57,378 nt of DNA, taken from NCBI GenBank assembly GCA_001783715.1, contig MFNF01000065.1, positions 1 through 57,378 of the forward strand, read 5' to 3'. Shown one piece after another: positions 8,886-17,690 of the stretch (the first letter of the stretch is position 1; each line of letters opens with the position of its first letter). Both the position numbers and the translations under genes were made by a program. Under the pieces are notes generated by a model, which searched no databases, was not told where the DNA came from, and saw nothing but the letters and a program-made list of their open reading frames with translations. The DNA is from Candidatus Lambdaproteobacteria bacterium RIFOXYD2_FULL_56_26 (GTDB taxonomy: Bacteria; SAR324; XYD2-FULL-50-16).

Positions 8886-9509
8886 CTATAAGGCTGCGAT
8901 GTCCAAAGGCAAAGCCACATACTTCCCTTCGGCTTCATCTCGTTCATAAAGTCGGACATACTTCTTGGTGTGTTCCACCAAAACCGAGTCTCCAATGGCC
9001 TCCATCGCCCGTTTCCACTCTTCGTCCTCAATGTCCAGGTTTCTGAGGCCTAAGATTCTGGGGATGCTGACCTTTCCCTGCTGATTGACCCGAAAGGCAT
9101 CTCGGATCACCGCCACCAGTTTGGGCTCGGAGTTTTTGGCCCACCGTTCGATGCAGCTGTCGATCAACTCCTTGGCGATCCTCAGCTTTTCATCAAAGCT
9201 CAGGATCGAGGCCACTTGGATCTGGAGCTTGTAGCGGCCCGAATAGTCCTTGAGGGTGATGCCGCCCGAAAGGTCTTTTTGTTTGGAACCATACTTGGTC
9301 TGCAAAATCCCCAGATGGGCACCGATTTCGGCGTAAACCCATTTTTTGAGACCGATCAAGTTCTTTTGGGTTTCTTTCCATTGGGTGGCAATGGATTCAA
9401 TCATCAAGTCCTTGCTTTGGTCTTCGGTTCGGATTTGGGAGAGAGGGATCAAACGACCCTGTCCGTCCTCCCAGAAGACCTCTTCGTTGAGATAGCTGAT
9501 TTTTGCCAT
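8886..9509 (-). CDS. DUF3164 family protein of Mu-like prophage
   Basis: 207 aa. Matches the DUF3164 type found in the early region of Mu-like phages: the opening YLNEEVFWEDGQGRLIPLSQI and the central AYAEIGAHLG-like/DYSGRYKLQI segment. Biochemical role unknown. The frame extends upstream to 9572, but the ATG at 9509 is preceded by AAGGA at good spacing and gives the start typical of the family. First gene leftward from the operator region, so it should be the first early gene under repressor control. In complete relatives the transposase genes would come before it. Confidence 0.8.
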   Translation of the reverse strand: MAKISYLNEEVFWEDGQGRLIPLSQIRTEDQSKDLMIESIATQWKETQKNLIGLKKWVYAEIGAHLGILQTKYGSKQKDLSGGITLKDYSGRYKLQIQVASILSFDEKLRIAKELIDSCIERWAKNSEPKLVAVIRDAFRVNQQGKVSIPRILGLRNLDIEDEEWKRAMEAIGDSVLVEHTKKYVRLYERDEAEGKYVALPLDIAAL

Positions 9510-9538
9510 GTTTTCCTTAAAATCAAGAGACCGCCGGT

Positions 9539-9762
9539 AGTACTTCCGTTTAAGGCTATATACTTCCGTCATGAAGTAAAAAGAGTTTACCTATCCCACA
9601 AAATCCCCTAAGATTCAGTCTTCTTAGGGGACATCTGCTTGGAGGCAGAGCAGAAGTTCTGTTCGGATACTGAAGTACTAATAAAGTATTTGTCAAGTAC
9701 TATAGGCAACATTTCATCAACTCAATGAAAGTACAGGGAAAAAGAGAGGAAGTATGAAGTAT
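9539..9762. promoter_or_regulatory. repressor/operator region with many AAGTA half-sites
   Basis: Between the divergent repressor and early genes the word AAGTA (or its complement TACTT) recurs. In plus orientation it starts at 9573 (GAAGTA), 9673, 9684, 9695, 9729, 9750 and 9757. As TACTTCCGT it starts at 9541 and 9561. The three copies at 9673-9699 are exactly 11 bases apart and others are 20-21 apart, so they fall on one face of the helix. AGTACTT at 9539-9545 is palindromic, and ACTTC...GAAGT at 9562-9577 is inverted. This is the expected place for phage operators; binding by the neighbouring repressor is inferred. Confidence 0.6.
9604..9631. repeat. perfect 10-bp inverted repeat with 8-base loop
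   Basis: TCCCCTAAGA at 9604-9613 and TCTTAGGGGA at 9622-9631 are exact complements. It lies in the middle of the repressor-early gene interval. No U-run follows on either strand, so an operator or mRNA hairpin is more likely than a simple terminator. Confidence 0.6.
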
Positions 9763-10698
9763 CTATGGTTGGAAATCATAGAGCTGGCTTTTGTGGCCGG
9801 GTTAAGCTCCTTCAAGAGCCTCAACAACAAAGCCAGAAAACAAAACTGGCCTCACATCAAGCAGCAACGGGCTTATGGCAGCCCTATTCACCTCTACCCC
9901 CTTTCAGGTTTGCCCGACGACCTGCAAATCGCTTGGGCCATGTGGGACCAAGAGAAGGTCACCCAAGCGGTGGAAAAAGAACGGTCTAAACCCGGCGGCG
10001 GCAAGTCCAACCGGATCCCCTTGGGGATCGGTACCAACTTGGCTCAACGAGCCTTGAGCCTGCCGATACGGACCACCTATTTCCAAACGCTCACCAAAAC
10101 CGACCTGCTCAACGGGATCCAAAAAAGAATTTATGACGGCTACAGCCGCGGCCTTTGTCCGGCGGCCCGAGAGATCCTTTTGGAGCGGTTCCCCCAGCTG
10201 GCCACCATTGCGCCGGAAGCCGAGAACATCCTGGTTGCTGAAGAGGCCAGCACCTGGGGGCAAACCCACCTGGAAGACCAGTTCGTTTATGTCCCCCACT
10301 ACAAGATTGAAGCGGCCGCCGGCTTTGGCTCAATCATCGACTCCGAACAGATCATCAACTATTTGGCCTTCCACAAGGATTGGATCCGTAACCGCCTGAG
10401 GGTCAGCCTGGAGGGCTTGGCTCTGATCAACGTGATCGGCGATTCCATGGAGCCGACCTTGCGACACAACGATTTGATCCTGATCGACATGGCCCAAAGA
10501 ACCATCAAGGATGGACTGCTTTATGTGCTGCGGATCGAAAACAACCTGATCGTCAAGCGACTGGAAAGGCTCCTGGACGGGACCATCAAGCTCCGAAGCG
10601 ACAACTCCATCTACTCGGACCAATTGCTCAACCCAAAAAACGAAGACGAACACCCCCAGATCGTGGGACGAGTGATTTGGTTTGGCCGGGAGATCTGA
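9754..10698 (+). CDS. phage repressor: Mu-type DNA-binding N-terminus plus S24 (LexA-like) protease domain
   Basis: 314 aa. The first ~75 residues resemble the Mu repressor/transposase DNA-binding domain (ELAFVAGLSSFKSLNNKARKQNWPHIKQQ). The C-terminal ~125 residues are a LexA/CI-like autoprotease: an AAAG site at 187-190 with a candidate Ala-Gly bond, Ser231 (VIGDSMEPT) and Lys268 (NLIVKRLE) as the catalytic dyad. Such repressors hold the prophage silent until RecA-promoted self-cleavage during DNA damage. A long linker containing GLCPAAREILLERFP lies between. SD AGAGG precedes the ATG. It diverges from DUF3164 across the AAGTA-rich region. All key residues are intact. Confidence 0.9.
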   Translation: MKYLWLEIIELAFVAGLSSFKSLNNKARKQNWPHIKQQRAYGSPIHLYPLSGLPDDLQIAWAMWDQEKVTQAVEKERSKPGGGKSNRIPLGIGTNLAQRALSLPIRTTYFQTLTKTDLLNGIQKRIYDGYSRGLCPAAREILLERFPQLATIAPEAENILVAEEASTWGQTHLEDQFVYVPHYKIEAAAGFGSIIDSEQIINYLAFHKDWIRNRLRVSLEGLALINVIGDSMEPTLRHNDLILIDMAQRTIKDGLLYVLRIENNLIVKRLERLLDGTIKLRSDNSIYSDQLLNPKNEDEHPQIVGRVIWFGREI

Positions 10699-10929
10699 CA
10701 AATCGTTGGAAAATTTTTTCTCTTGCGTACAGGACAGAAAAATCTACCGACCTTTGAGAAATTCATCTTAATTGCATGGTTACCTGAAGCAGCCTTTTTT
10801 GAAGCAGGCTTTGTGCAGGCGTTTTGGGGTGAAAGCAAGGTTGCCCGGCTGCCCCACTGTCGCCTCAACCCTTTGGATTACAATCGGTTTTGGCTCCAAG
10901 TGGCCAAACCTCTGGCGGACGAGACCCAT

Positions 10930-13785
10930 ATGTCGCAAATTCTCCGGGCGCTGTTGCCCCTGATGGCTTTGACCCTCCTCTGTGCGTGGGGCACTTCGGC
11001 TTCGGCCCAAGATGCGCCCAAGGACCGCAAAGAGGTCCGGTTCAAGTGGGATCAGAAGTACTACAGTAAAATCAGCGGGAAACCTGCCTTGGTCTTCGCC
11101 CGAGAGATGCGCAACTCCAGGGTCGCCTTTGCCGACATTGACGGCGACGGCGACCAAGACATTTTTATGGGCCAAGCCAACGGCAAGCTGGCCTACTTCG
11201 AAAACCAAGGGACCGACAAAAAACCGGTTTTTGTGATGGTCACCCAGGAATACAAGGCGATCTTCGAGCAAAGACGGCAGGACCGGAAGGTCAAGGTTTG
11301 GAACACCATCGACATCGGCGAGCGCTCCGCCCCCGCCCTGGTGGACATAGACTTTGACGGGGACCTGGACCTTTTTATCGGCAGCGCCGCCGGAAACATC
11401 TGGTTTTTTGAGAACATCGGCAACAACCTCATCCCGGTCTTCCAGTTGGTGACCGCCAAATTTGAAGGGATCATGGTGGGCCGGGATTCGGTGCCGGTAT
11501 TTGCCGATGTAAACCTGCAACGGAAGTTCGACCTGTTGGTGGGCACCGTTGAAGGCCGGGTGCTGCTGTTTGTCAACCAAGGGACCCGGAGAAAACCGGA
11601 CTTCAAAAATTCCAAACCCACCACGGTCGTGGAGATGAGCCTAGAAACCCACGCCTCCCCCGGCTTGACCGACTGGGACGGCGATGGGGACTTGGACCTG
11701 ATCGTGGGGATGAAAAACGGTACCTTAAACCTGTACGAAAACATTGGTGACCGCTTTTTCCCCGACTGGAAGCTTAAAACCGAAAACTTTCTTTTGATCG
11801 ATGTTGGGGGTGAATCCTCCCCCACCTTCGTGGACATCGATGCAGACGGGGACGACGACATGGTGGTCGGCGGGGCCAGTCCGATCGTATCCTTGTTTGA
11901 AAACCGGGTCCAAGGGGACAAACGGATCCTGTGGAACATCAGTACCAACCTGTTCAATTTCAACAAGCTGGTGGTCACCGGCCAGCGGGCTTCCATGGCG
12001 GCAGGGGACCTGGACTCGGACGGAGACTTGGATTTTATCGTCGGGGAGCGCAATGGCAACCTGAACTACTGGCGCAACGATGGCTCCAAAAACGACCCGG
12101 ACCTGACCTTGGTAACCGAAGAATTGTTGTTCATCACCGGCATGGAAAACAGTGCCCCCACCTTGGGTGACATCGACGGGGACGGGGACCTGGACCTTCT
12201 GGTCGGCGACAAGCAAGGTCTGATTGCCTTTATCGAGAATGTGGGGACCAACAAGTCCCCCAAGTGGGCACTCAAAGACAAGACCTACTTCCAAATCGAT
12301 GTCGGCTCGAACTCGGTCCCCCGCTTGGTGGACATTGACGAAGACGGGGATCTGGACCTTTTGGCCGGTAACTTCACCGGTCGGGTCATTTTGTACCTGA
12401 ACAAAGGCACCAAAACCTCCCCGGTGTTTGCCATAGATTCCACCCGGTTTGCTTCGGCAAAAATCGAAAAAAACTCGGTCCCCGATCTTTTCGACTGGAA
12501 CCGGGACAAATTTGCCGACTTGGTCTTGGGCGGCGAAGACGGGAAACTGCTCACCTACTTCTCCCCTGGGAAAAACGGCAAGGACCAACTCAACTGGGAA
12601 AGCAGCGAAAAGGCGATGGGCCAGTTTGACGTGGAGTTTTTAAGCCACCCCTACTTCACCGACTACAACGGAGATGCCACCCCGGACTTGCTGGTCGGCA
12701 ACGATGAAGGAGACTTTTTGCTCTACCTCAACGGTGGCATCGACAACAGCGCCGATGATCTCCAGGTGGTGGTGGACAACTCGATCGACCAAAAGTCCGG
12801 CTCCTTGGTGGTCGAAAGTGTGGAAGGACCGATTGAACTCGACATTGCCGAGGTCTCCGGCGAAGGGGGACAGGTGGTCGAAGAGGACAAGCCTTTTGAG
12901 TCCTTCATGAACGACGATGGCCCCCAGGTCATGGTTTCGGACCCCAAGTTTTCCAAGATTTCCATCTTGCTGATCAAGAACCGGGAGATCCAAAAGTCCG
13001 CCCCCACCTTGGGCGACCTGGACAACGACGGCGACCAGGACCTCCTGGTGGGCAGCAAAAACGGCAAGGTTTATTACTACCAAAACCAAGGTTCGGACAT
13101 CCATTTTAACTTCGTGCTGGTCAGCGAGGATTACCTCAAGACCGGCGGGGTCATTGCCAACAGCACCCCACTTTTGGTGGACCTCGACCAGGACGGGGAC
13201 TTGGACATCGTGCTGGGCTCGACCTTGGGAAGACTCTCCTTTTACCTCAACCAAGGTTCAACCGAAGAACCCAATTTTGTCTTGGAAAAGGACTACTTCA
13301 AAAACCTCTGGTTGGGCCAAAATGCAAGACCGGCGGTGATGGACCTCAACGGCGACTCGATTTTGGACCTGTTGGTGGGAACGCTCAATGGCCGTCTGAC
13401 CTTTGTAAGCAACGAATCCAACCGCTTTTTGATCCAACGGCGAGACTACCAGAGGCTGGACGTGGGCATCGGCTCTACCCCGGCGTTTGCCGACTTGAAC
13501 AACGATGGGATTCCTGATTTAATGATGGGGTCCGACATCGGCAAGATCCACTTCTACAAAAATGAGTCCCAGGACTTGACCGGGCTGTGGAAGGAGCAGG
13601 AAAACACCTCCGGGGACATCGAATTCCCCAAGGGTACCTGCCCGACCGCCGTGGACCTGGACCACGATGGGGATTTGGATTTGATCACCGGTACCGATGT
13701 CGGGATGGTGTTGATGTACCGAAACGATGCAATCCTCTTGGAGCAGAAAGCCGATGAGGCGCAGCCTACCACAAATGAGGAATAA
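10930..13785 (+). CDS. exported FG-GAP/VCBS repeat protein
   Basis: 951 aa. The frame is open from 10723, but the ATG at 10930 starts a classical Sec signal peptide (RALLPLMALTLLCAWGTSASA), so it is chosen. The rest is about a dozen units of 60-90 residues, each with a 'D.DGDGD.DL..G...G....Y.N.G' calcium-binding loop (for example DIDGDGDQDIFMG, DLDNDGDQDLLVG), expected to form one or two seven-bladed beta propellers. A less regular linker rich in acidic residues lies near 640-690. Such proteins act at the cell surface or in the periplasm in adhesion or binding; no enzyme motif is seen. Its stop overlaps the start of the CARDB gene by 11 bases, implying translational coupling and a joint role. 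Confidence 0.88.
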   Translation: MSQILRALLPLMALTLLCAWGTSASAQDAPKDRKEVRFKWDQKYYSKISGKPALVFAREMRNSRVAFADIDGDGDQDIFMGQANGKLAYFENQGTDKKPVFVMVTQEYKAIFEQRRQDRKVKVWNTIDIGERSAPALVDIDFDGDLDLFIGSAAGNIWFFENIGNNLIPVFQLVTAKFEGIMVGRDSVPVFADVNLQRKFDLLVGTVEGRVLLFVNQGTRRKPDFKNSKPTTVVEMSLETHASPGLTDWDGDGDLDLIVGMKNGTLNLYENIGDRFFPDWKLKTENFLLIDVGGESSPTFVDIDADGDDDMVVGGASPIVSLFENRVQGDKRILWNISTNLFNFNKLVVTGQRASMAAGDLDSDGDLDFIVGERNGNLNYWRNDGSKNDPDLTLVTEELLFITGMENSAPTLGDIDGDGDLDLLVGDKQGLIAFIENVGTNKSPKWALKDKTYFQIDVGSNSVPRLVDIDEDGDLDLLAGNFTGRVILYLNKGTKTSPVFAIDSTRFASAKIEKNSVPDLFDWNRDKFADLVLGGEDGKLLTYFSPGKNGKDQLNWESSEKAMGQFDVEFLSHPYFTDYNGDATPDLLVGNDEGDFLLYLNGGIDNSADDLQVVVDNSIDQKSGSLVVESVEGPIELDIAEVSGEGGQVVEEDKPFESFMNDDGPQVMVSDPKFSKISILLIKNREIQKSAPTLGDLDNDGDQDLLVGSKNGKVYYYQNQGSDIHFNFVLVSEDYLKTGGVIANSTPLLVDLDQDGDLDIVLGSTLGRLSFYLNQGSTEEPNFVLEKDYFKNLWLGQNARPAVMDLNGDSILDLLVGTLNGRLTFVSNESNRFLIQRRDYQRLDVGIGSTPAFADLNNDGIPDLMMGSDIGKIHFYKNESQDLTGLWKEQENTSGDIEFPKGTCPTAVDLDHDGDLDLITGTDVGMVLMYRNDAILLEQKADEAQPTTNEE

Positions 13786-15283
13786 ATTGAGAAAGGCCCT
13801 GTGGATTCTCGTTGCCCTGAGTCTTCTGGGCGAGGTTGCGGTTTGGGCCCAAGAACCCCCGGCAACGCCGTCACCGCAAGCCTCTCAAGAAACCCAGGAA
13901 GGTACCGAGGCCACTGCCGAAGATCCGGCCCCCGAGGCTGAGGCCGAGGCTCCGGCGGAAGAGGGTGCACCGGCGGCCAAAGCGGCCTCTGAACCGGGCC
14001 TGCCGCCCATGGAAGAAGCCCCGGCGGCTTCAACCGAAGCGGCCCCCGAGACTGGCGCAGCCGCCGCTCCAGCGGCCCCGACCGACCAAAAACCGACGGC
14101 GAACGAACCGGCGGCCCCGGTGCTGACCGGTTTGGAGCTGGAGCAGTTGTTGATCGGTGAAGAGGTCATCAATACCGGCCTGGAGCAACTGTGCGAGGTC
14201 ACCTTGCGCAACCGCAGCGCCAAGGACTACCCCGTTACCGTGCGGTTGGTGGTGACCCTGCCCAACCGGAACATCATCACCTTTGGAGACAAAAAGGTGG
14301 TGGCCAAAGGCTACAGCGACACCCGTGCGCTGATCCCTTATCCCTTGGGCATCCACGAAGGAGGAGACTACACCGTGGCGGTCCGGGTCTTTGACTCCAG
14401 AGACCAAGTGGTGTTGACCACCAACAAACTACAAGAACAAATTTTTTACGGGCTGGACAAATCAGAACGGACGGAACCGCCCCAAAAACGGCGCAAAAAG
14501 ACCCTGACCGAGACGGAACTCAAGGAAATCGAAAAGAAGCAAAAAGCAGAAACGCTCAAGGTCAGCAAAGTCACCTTTGACCCACCAGACCTGAAGTTTG
14601 AACGGGTCACCCTGGTCAACTCTTCGGTGCTGCGAGGCGAATCCACCCACATCCGTCTTTACGTGATGAACGACGGCGGCAACTTGGCCAGCAACCTGGA
14701 TTACACCTTGTATTGGTACTTTGCCCAACGGCCCAAGCGGTTGGTCAACTTCTTCAAGGACCAGATCCGTTTGATCGCCCCAGGGGAGCGGAAGATTTTG
14801 GAAGTTCCCTTGACCATCCCCGGTAGCGAGCAACAAGGAAAATACATGGTAGTGGCCAGACTGGACGAGGCCGGGACCATCAAGGAAACCAACGAAAACA
14901 ACAACGAAATGACTTCGGAAAACGAGTTGATCTTCGGGGATGTGGCGCTGGTCTTCCCCGACGATTCCTATTCTTTCGCCGAAGAAGGTCTGTTTCAGTT
15001 TGAATGGCGGTCCAAGCTGTTCAACCAGTTTAAGCTCCAGATCTCCGCCGACCCGGCCTTTGCCAATGAAGACGAGAGTTTTTACCTGCCCAAGGGAGAC
15101 CTGTGGACCCCTTCGGACAAAATCAGTCCGATGCGAGGGGAGATGCCCCAGATGGCGATTGGGTTAATGGAAACCAAAGAGGTTGACCACCTGTACTGGA
15201 GAGTGGTGGCCAAAAACAGCCAAGGCAAGGTCACCGAGTCACAATCCAGAAGGTTTTACATCAACCTCAAGCCCAAAGAGTAA
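13775..15283 (+). CDS. exported CARDB-domain protein with Ala/Pro/Glu-rich N-terminus
   Basis: 502 aa, starting at the ATG (13775) that opens a signal peptide (KALWILVALSLLGEVAVWA). Residues 20-105 are low-complexity A/P/E, a likely flexible spacer. An Ig-like domain spans about 115-225 (EVINTGLEQLCEVTLRN). A charged helix follows (KKTLTETELKEIEKKQKAE), then a clearer CARDB domain at about 270-395, with the typical VLRGESTHIRLYVMNDGGN start and the ending DEAGTIKETNENNNE. A third beta-rich, Fn3-like module closes the protein. These are binding or scaffold modules, not enzymes. The overlap with the VCBS gene suggests both products form one surface or periplasmic assembly. Confidence 0.82.
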   Translation: MRNKLRKALWILVALSLLGEVAVWAQEPPATPSPQASQETQEGTEATAEDPAPEAEAEAPAEEGAPAAKAASEPGLPPMEEAPAASTEAAPETGAAAAPAAPTDQKPTANEPAAPVLTGLELEQLLIGEEVINTGLEQLCEVTLRNRSAKDYPVTVRLVVTLPNRNIITFGDKKVVAKGYSDTRALIPYPLGIHEGGDYTVAVRVFDSRDQVVLTTNKLQEQIFYGLDKSERTEPPQKRRKKTLTETELKEIEKKQKAETLKVSKVTFDPPDLKFERVTLVNSSVLRGESTHIRLYVMNDGGNLASNLDYTLYWYFAQRPKRLVNFFKDQIRLIAPGERKILEVPLTIPGSEQQGKYMVVARLDEAGTIKETNENNNEMTSENELIFGDVALVFPDDSYSFAEEGLFQFEWRSKLFNQFKLQISADPAFANEDESFYLPKGDLWTPSDKISPMRGEMPQMAIGLMETKEVDHLYWRVVAKNSQGKVTESQSRRFYINLKPKE

Positions 15284-15302
15284 TCAGCCTTTTGGGCCTG
15301 GG

Positions 15303-16544
15303 TTACATCCGGGCCTTGAGGATCTCCTTTTTGGCGACCAAAAAAAACAGTTTCCCGTAGCTGCGCATCGCTCCGGCCGAGTTTTCGGCCAGAGGTCCGT
15401 TGCCCCAAAACAGATCGGTTCGACCTGCCCCTTTGATCGCCCCGCCGGTGTCTTGGACCATCACGAAGTGGGAGACCGGTTTTACCCCCTTGTGCAGCCA
15501 CTGTTCGTCAAACTCCGGCACTTCCGTCTTCAGGTAGGCCAAAGCCCCTTTGGGGAACAGGCTGGCATCGGTGGCTACCGACCGCAAGGGGGTCAGAGGA
15601 ACGTTGATGTTGCCCTTGGGGCCTCCGTCATCGGCGCTCAGCTTCATGAACACATAAGAAGCATCATGGTTCAAAATCCGATCCCGCTGCTTGGGGTTGT
15701 CGGCCATGTAGCGGCGAATGCTACCCATCGAAATATCCTCAAGCCGCATCACCCCTTGGTCCACCAAGAGTTTGCCGATACTGCTGTAAGGCCTGCCGTT
15801 GGCCACGTCGTAGCCGATTTTTAGTCGGCTCCCGTCGGGGGCGAGCAAAATCCCCGAACCTTGGACCTGGAGGAAAAAAAGGTCCACCGGGTCCCGCATC
15901 CAGGCGATTTCCAGCCCCTTGCCGTTCAGCACCCCTTTGGTGGTAATCTCTTCACGGGTGTAGTAGGGGACCGGCTGCCCCTTGTCCACCCGATAGACGA
16001 TCGAGCGGTTTTTGAGACTCTCCCGGAATTCGCCCAGGTCCAGGTTCAGCAGGTCATCGGGCCGTCGGTAAACCGGAACGTTGTATTCCTTGGACTGGGT
16101 CAACTGTCCAGGGAAAATCGGTTCATAATAACCGGTAAACAGCACCCCTTTTTCATCATTGGCGGCGCTGCCGAAGACCAAAAAGTTTTCTTCCAAAGCG
16201 GTGACAAATGCTGCCCGTTCCTGGTTTTCCTCCAAGATCTCCAAAAAGAGCCTAGTACTGACCGCCAACTCGGCGGCGGTGTAGCTCAGCTGGCCGTAGT
16301 CGAACTTCGCTTGGGGGTCGATCTTCTCAAAGTAAGAGATGGAGGCCATGGCCGAGTCCACCAGGGACTTGCGGTCCAACGGGTCGCCCTCAAAGACCTC
16401 GCTGAAATCCCGGCCATTGAGGTACATACTCTTGGAGGAAAGCGGGGAGTCTTTGAGCAACTCCACCCTCACCTCTTGGGTGGTACAGCCGTTGAGGGCC
16501 AGAACCACCAAAACCAAAAACTGGACGATTTTAAGATAGTGCAT
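15303..16544 (-). CDS. mltA: membrane-bound lytic murein transglycosylase A
   Basis: 413 aa lipoprotein (LVLVVLALNGC signal). MltA cleaves the MurNAc-GlcNAc bond with formation of 1,6-anhydroMurNAc and works from the outer membrane. Family landmarks are present: VLFTGYYEPIFPG, PVYRRPDDLL, YYTREEI, LEIAWMRDPVDLFFLQVQGSG, and the C-terminal 3D domain with FVMVQDTGGAIKGAGRTDLFWG, which holds the catalytic Asp. Full length. Convergent with the CARDB gene (19-base gap) and 89 bases downstream of the polyprenyl synthase gene on the same strand. Confidence 0.95.
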   Translation of the reverse strand: MHYLKIVQFLVLVVLALNGCTTQEVRVELLKDSPLSSKSMYLNGRDFSEVFEGDPLDRKSLVDSAMASISYFEKIDPQAKFDYGQLSYTAAELAVSTRLFLEILEENQERAAFVTALEENFLVFGSAANDEKGVLFTGYYEPIFPGQLTQSKEYNVPVYRRPDDLLNLDLGEFRESLKNRSIVYRVDKGQPVPYYTREEITTKGVLNGKGLEIAWMRDPVDLFFLQVQGSGILLAPDGSRLKIGYDVANGRPYSSIGKLLVDQGVMRLEDISMGSIRRYMADNPKQRDRILNHDASYVFMKLSADDGGPKGNINVPLTPLRSVATDASLFPKGALAYLKTEVPEFDEQWLHKGVKPVSHFVMVQDTGGAIKGAGRTDLFWGNGPLAENSAGAMRSYGKLFFLVAKKEILKARM

Positions 16545-16633
16545 CCAAAATCCACCGCCGGTTGGACCAAAAAACAGGAGAAGAACAGGCCCAAGCTAAC
16601 ACAAGGGGTCTGCAAAAGAAAAGAGGGTAAGGC

Positions 16634-17614
16634 TTAAAGATTCCGGGTCACCACAAAGTCTGCCAAGGCTACGATGCTGTCGGTGTATTGGTTTTTTGGC
16701 ATCCGCCCCAAATCTTCCTTGGCCAGTTTGATGTAATCCTGAGCCCGGCCCAGACAGTAGGGCACCACTTGGTAGCGGTCCATCATCGAAGAGATCGACT
16801 GGACATGGTCATCGGTGATCACCTCTTCGTCCAGAATCTCCAGGGTTTGGTCCTGGTCGGCGGGGTTGGCGACTTCGAGGAGGCGACTGAGTGGTAACGT
16901 GATTTTTCGTTCCTTCAGGTCCGCCCCTTGTTGTTTGCCCAACCCTTGGTTGTTGAGCCGGTAATCCAGGGCATCGTCCACGATCTGGAAGGCCATCCCA
17001 ATGTTCTTGCCGATCTCGTAATACCGGTCCGACTGCTCCTGGGTCCCGGCGGCCAAAATCGATCCCATCTGCATCGCCGCTCCCATCAGGCTGGCGGTTT
17101 TGTGATAGACGATCTCCAGGTAGTCGGCCTCGGTGGCGGTCTCGTTGGTACGGATCAACTGGAGGATCTCCCCTCGGGCCATCAAGGTCGTGGTCCGAGC
17201 CAAGGCGTGGACCAAGTCCATCTGGCCCAATTTGGCCAAATACTGGAAAGACACGGTAAAAAGATAGTCCCCCACCAAAACGCTTGCTTCGTTGCCCCAG
17301 ATGGACCGGGCGGATTTTTTGCTCCGCCTCAGTTCGGCGTTGTCCACCACGTCGTCGTGCAGCAAAGTGGCGGTGTGGATGTATTCGATGATATTGGCCG
17401 CTTGGCAGCAGTCTTGGGTAATCTTGCCCAGCGACCCGGCGGCAAAAAGTAACATGGCGGGCCGAACCCGTTTGCCCCCGGCCTTGAGGATGTACTGTCC
17501 CACTTCGGTCAGAAGGGGGATGTCGGTCTCCAAGTTTTTCATCACCAAAGCCTCGACCTCCAAAAGTTCCTTTTGGATCGGGCTTAAAATCTGGTTCAGG
17601 TCCGGCTGGCTCAT
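16634..17614 (-). CDS. ispB: polyprenyl diphosphate synthase (octaprenyl/nonaprenyl type)
   Basis: 326 aa. Head-to-tail condensation of isopentenyl diphosphate to make the long side chain of quinones. The first Asp-rich motif DDVVD is at 87-91 with the following RRSKK. The second, DDALD, is at 213-217 within GMAFQIVDDALDYR. GGKRVRP at about 47-53 binds the pyrophosphate. A TTG 21 bases upstream is possible, but the ATG at 17614 is preferred. The small residues before the first motif (ATLL) fit a long-chain product. Exact chain length cannot be read from sequence. The product would supply quinone for the alternative complex III further along. Confidence 0.93.
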   Translation of the reverse strand: MSQPDLNQILSPIQKELLEVEALVMKNLETDIPLLTEVGQYILKAGGKRVRPAMLLFAAGSLGKITQDCCQAANIIEYIHTATLLHDDVVDNAELRRSKKSARSIWGNEASVLVGDYLFTVSFQYLAKLGQMDLVHALARTTTLMARGEILQLIRTNETATEADYLEIVYHKTASLMGAAMQMGSILAAGTQEQSDRYYEIGKNIGMAFQIVDDALDYRLNNQGLGKQQGADLKERKITLPLSRLLEVANPADQDQTLEILDEEVITDDHVQSISSMMDRYQVVPYCLGRAQDYIKLAKEDLGRMPKNQYTDSIVALADFVVTRNL

Positions 17615-17690
17615 GTTCTCTTTTTGATTTCTCAAGGCAAGGTTGCGAAAGGCCCCAACCTATCCGAAGGGTCGGTAAATTTCAATCCCT

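Larger units (their letters stand above)
1..10731. mobile_element. Mu-like prophage (partial, left side outside the window)
   Basis: A run of phage-type genes fills the first 10.7 kb: portal, large terminase, DUF1804-type small terminase, two small membrane proteins, Mor-type activator, GH24 muramidase, DUF3164 protein and a divergent S24 repressor. This is the gene content of Mu-like phages. Head, tail and packaging genes beyond the portal would lie left of base 1. Transposase genes A and B, normally between repressor and early genes, are absent, and the muramidase precedes mor instead of following it. Two non-phage genes sit inside (4299-7930). The repressor-side end must lie between 10698 and 10930. 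A TGTAC on the minus strand at 10727-10731 is a weak candidate for the terminus. Base composition resembles the flanks, so the element looks old or domesticated. Confidence 0.8.

Noticed and set aside
10727-10731. TGTAC (minus strand) as the exact Mu-type end of the prophage.
   Set aside because: The site fits the expected place but five bases are too few, and no flanking duplication can be checked because the other end lies outside the window.
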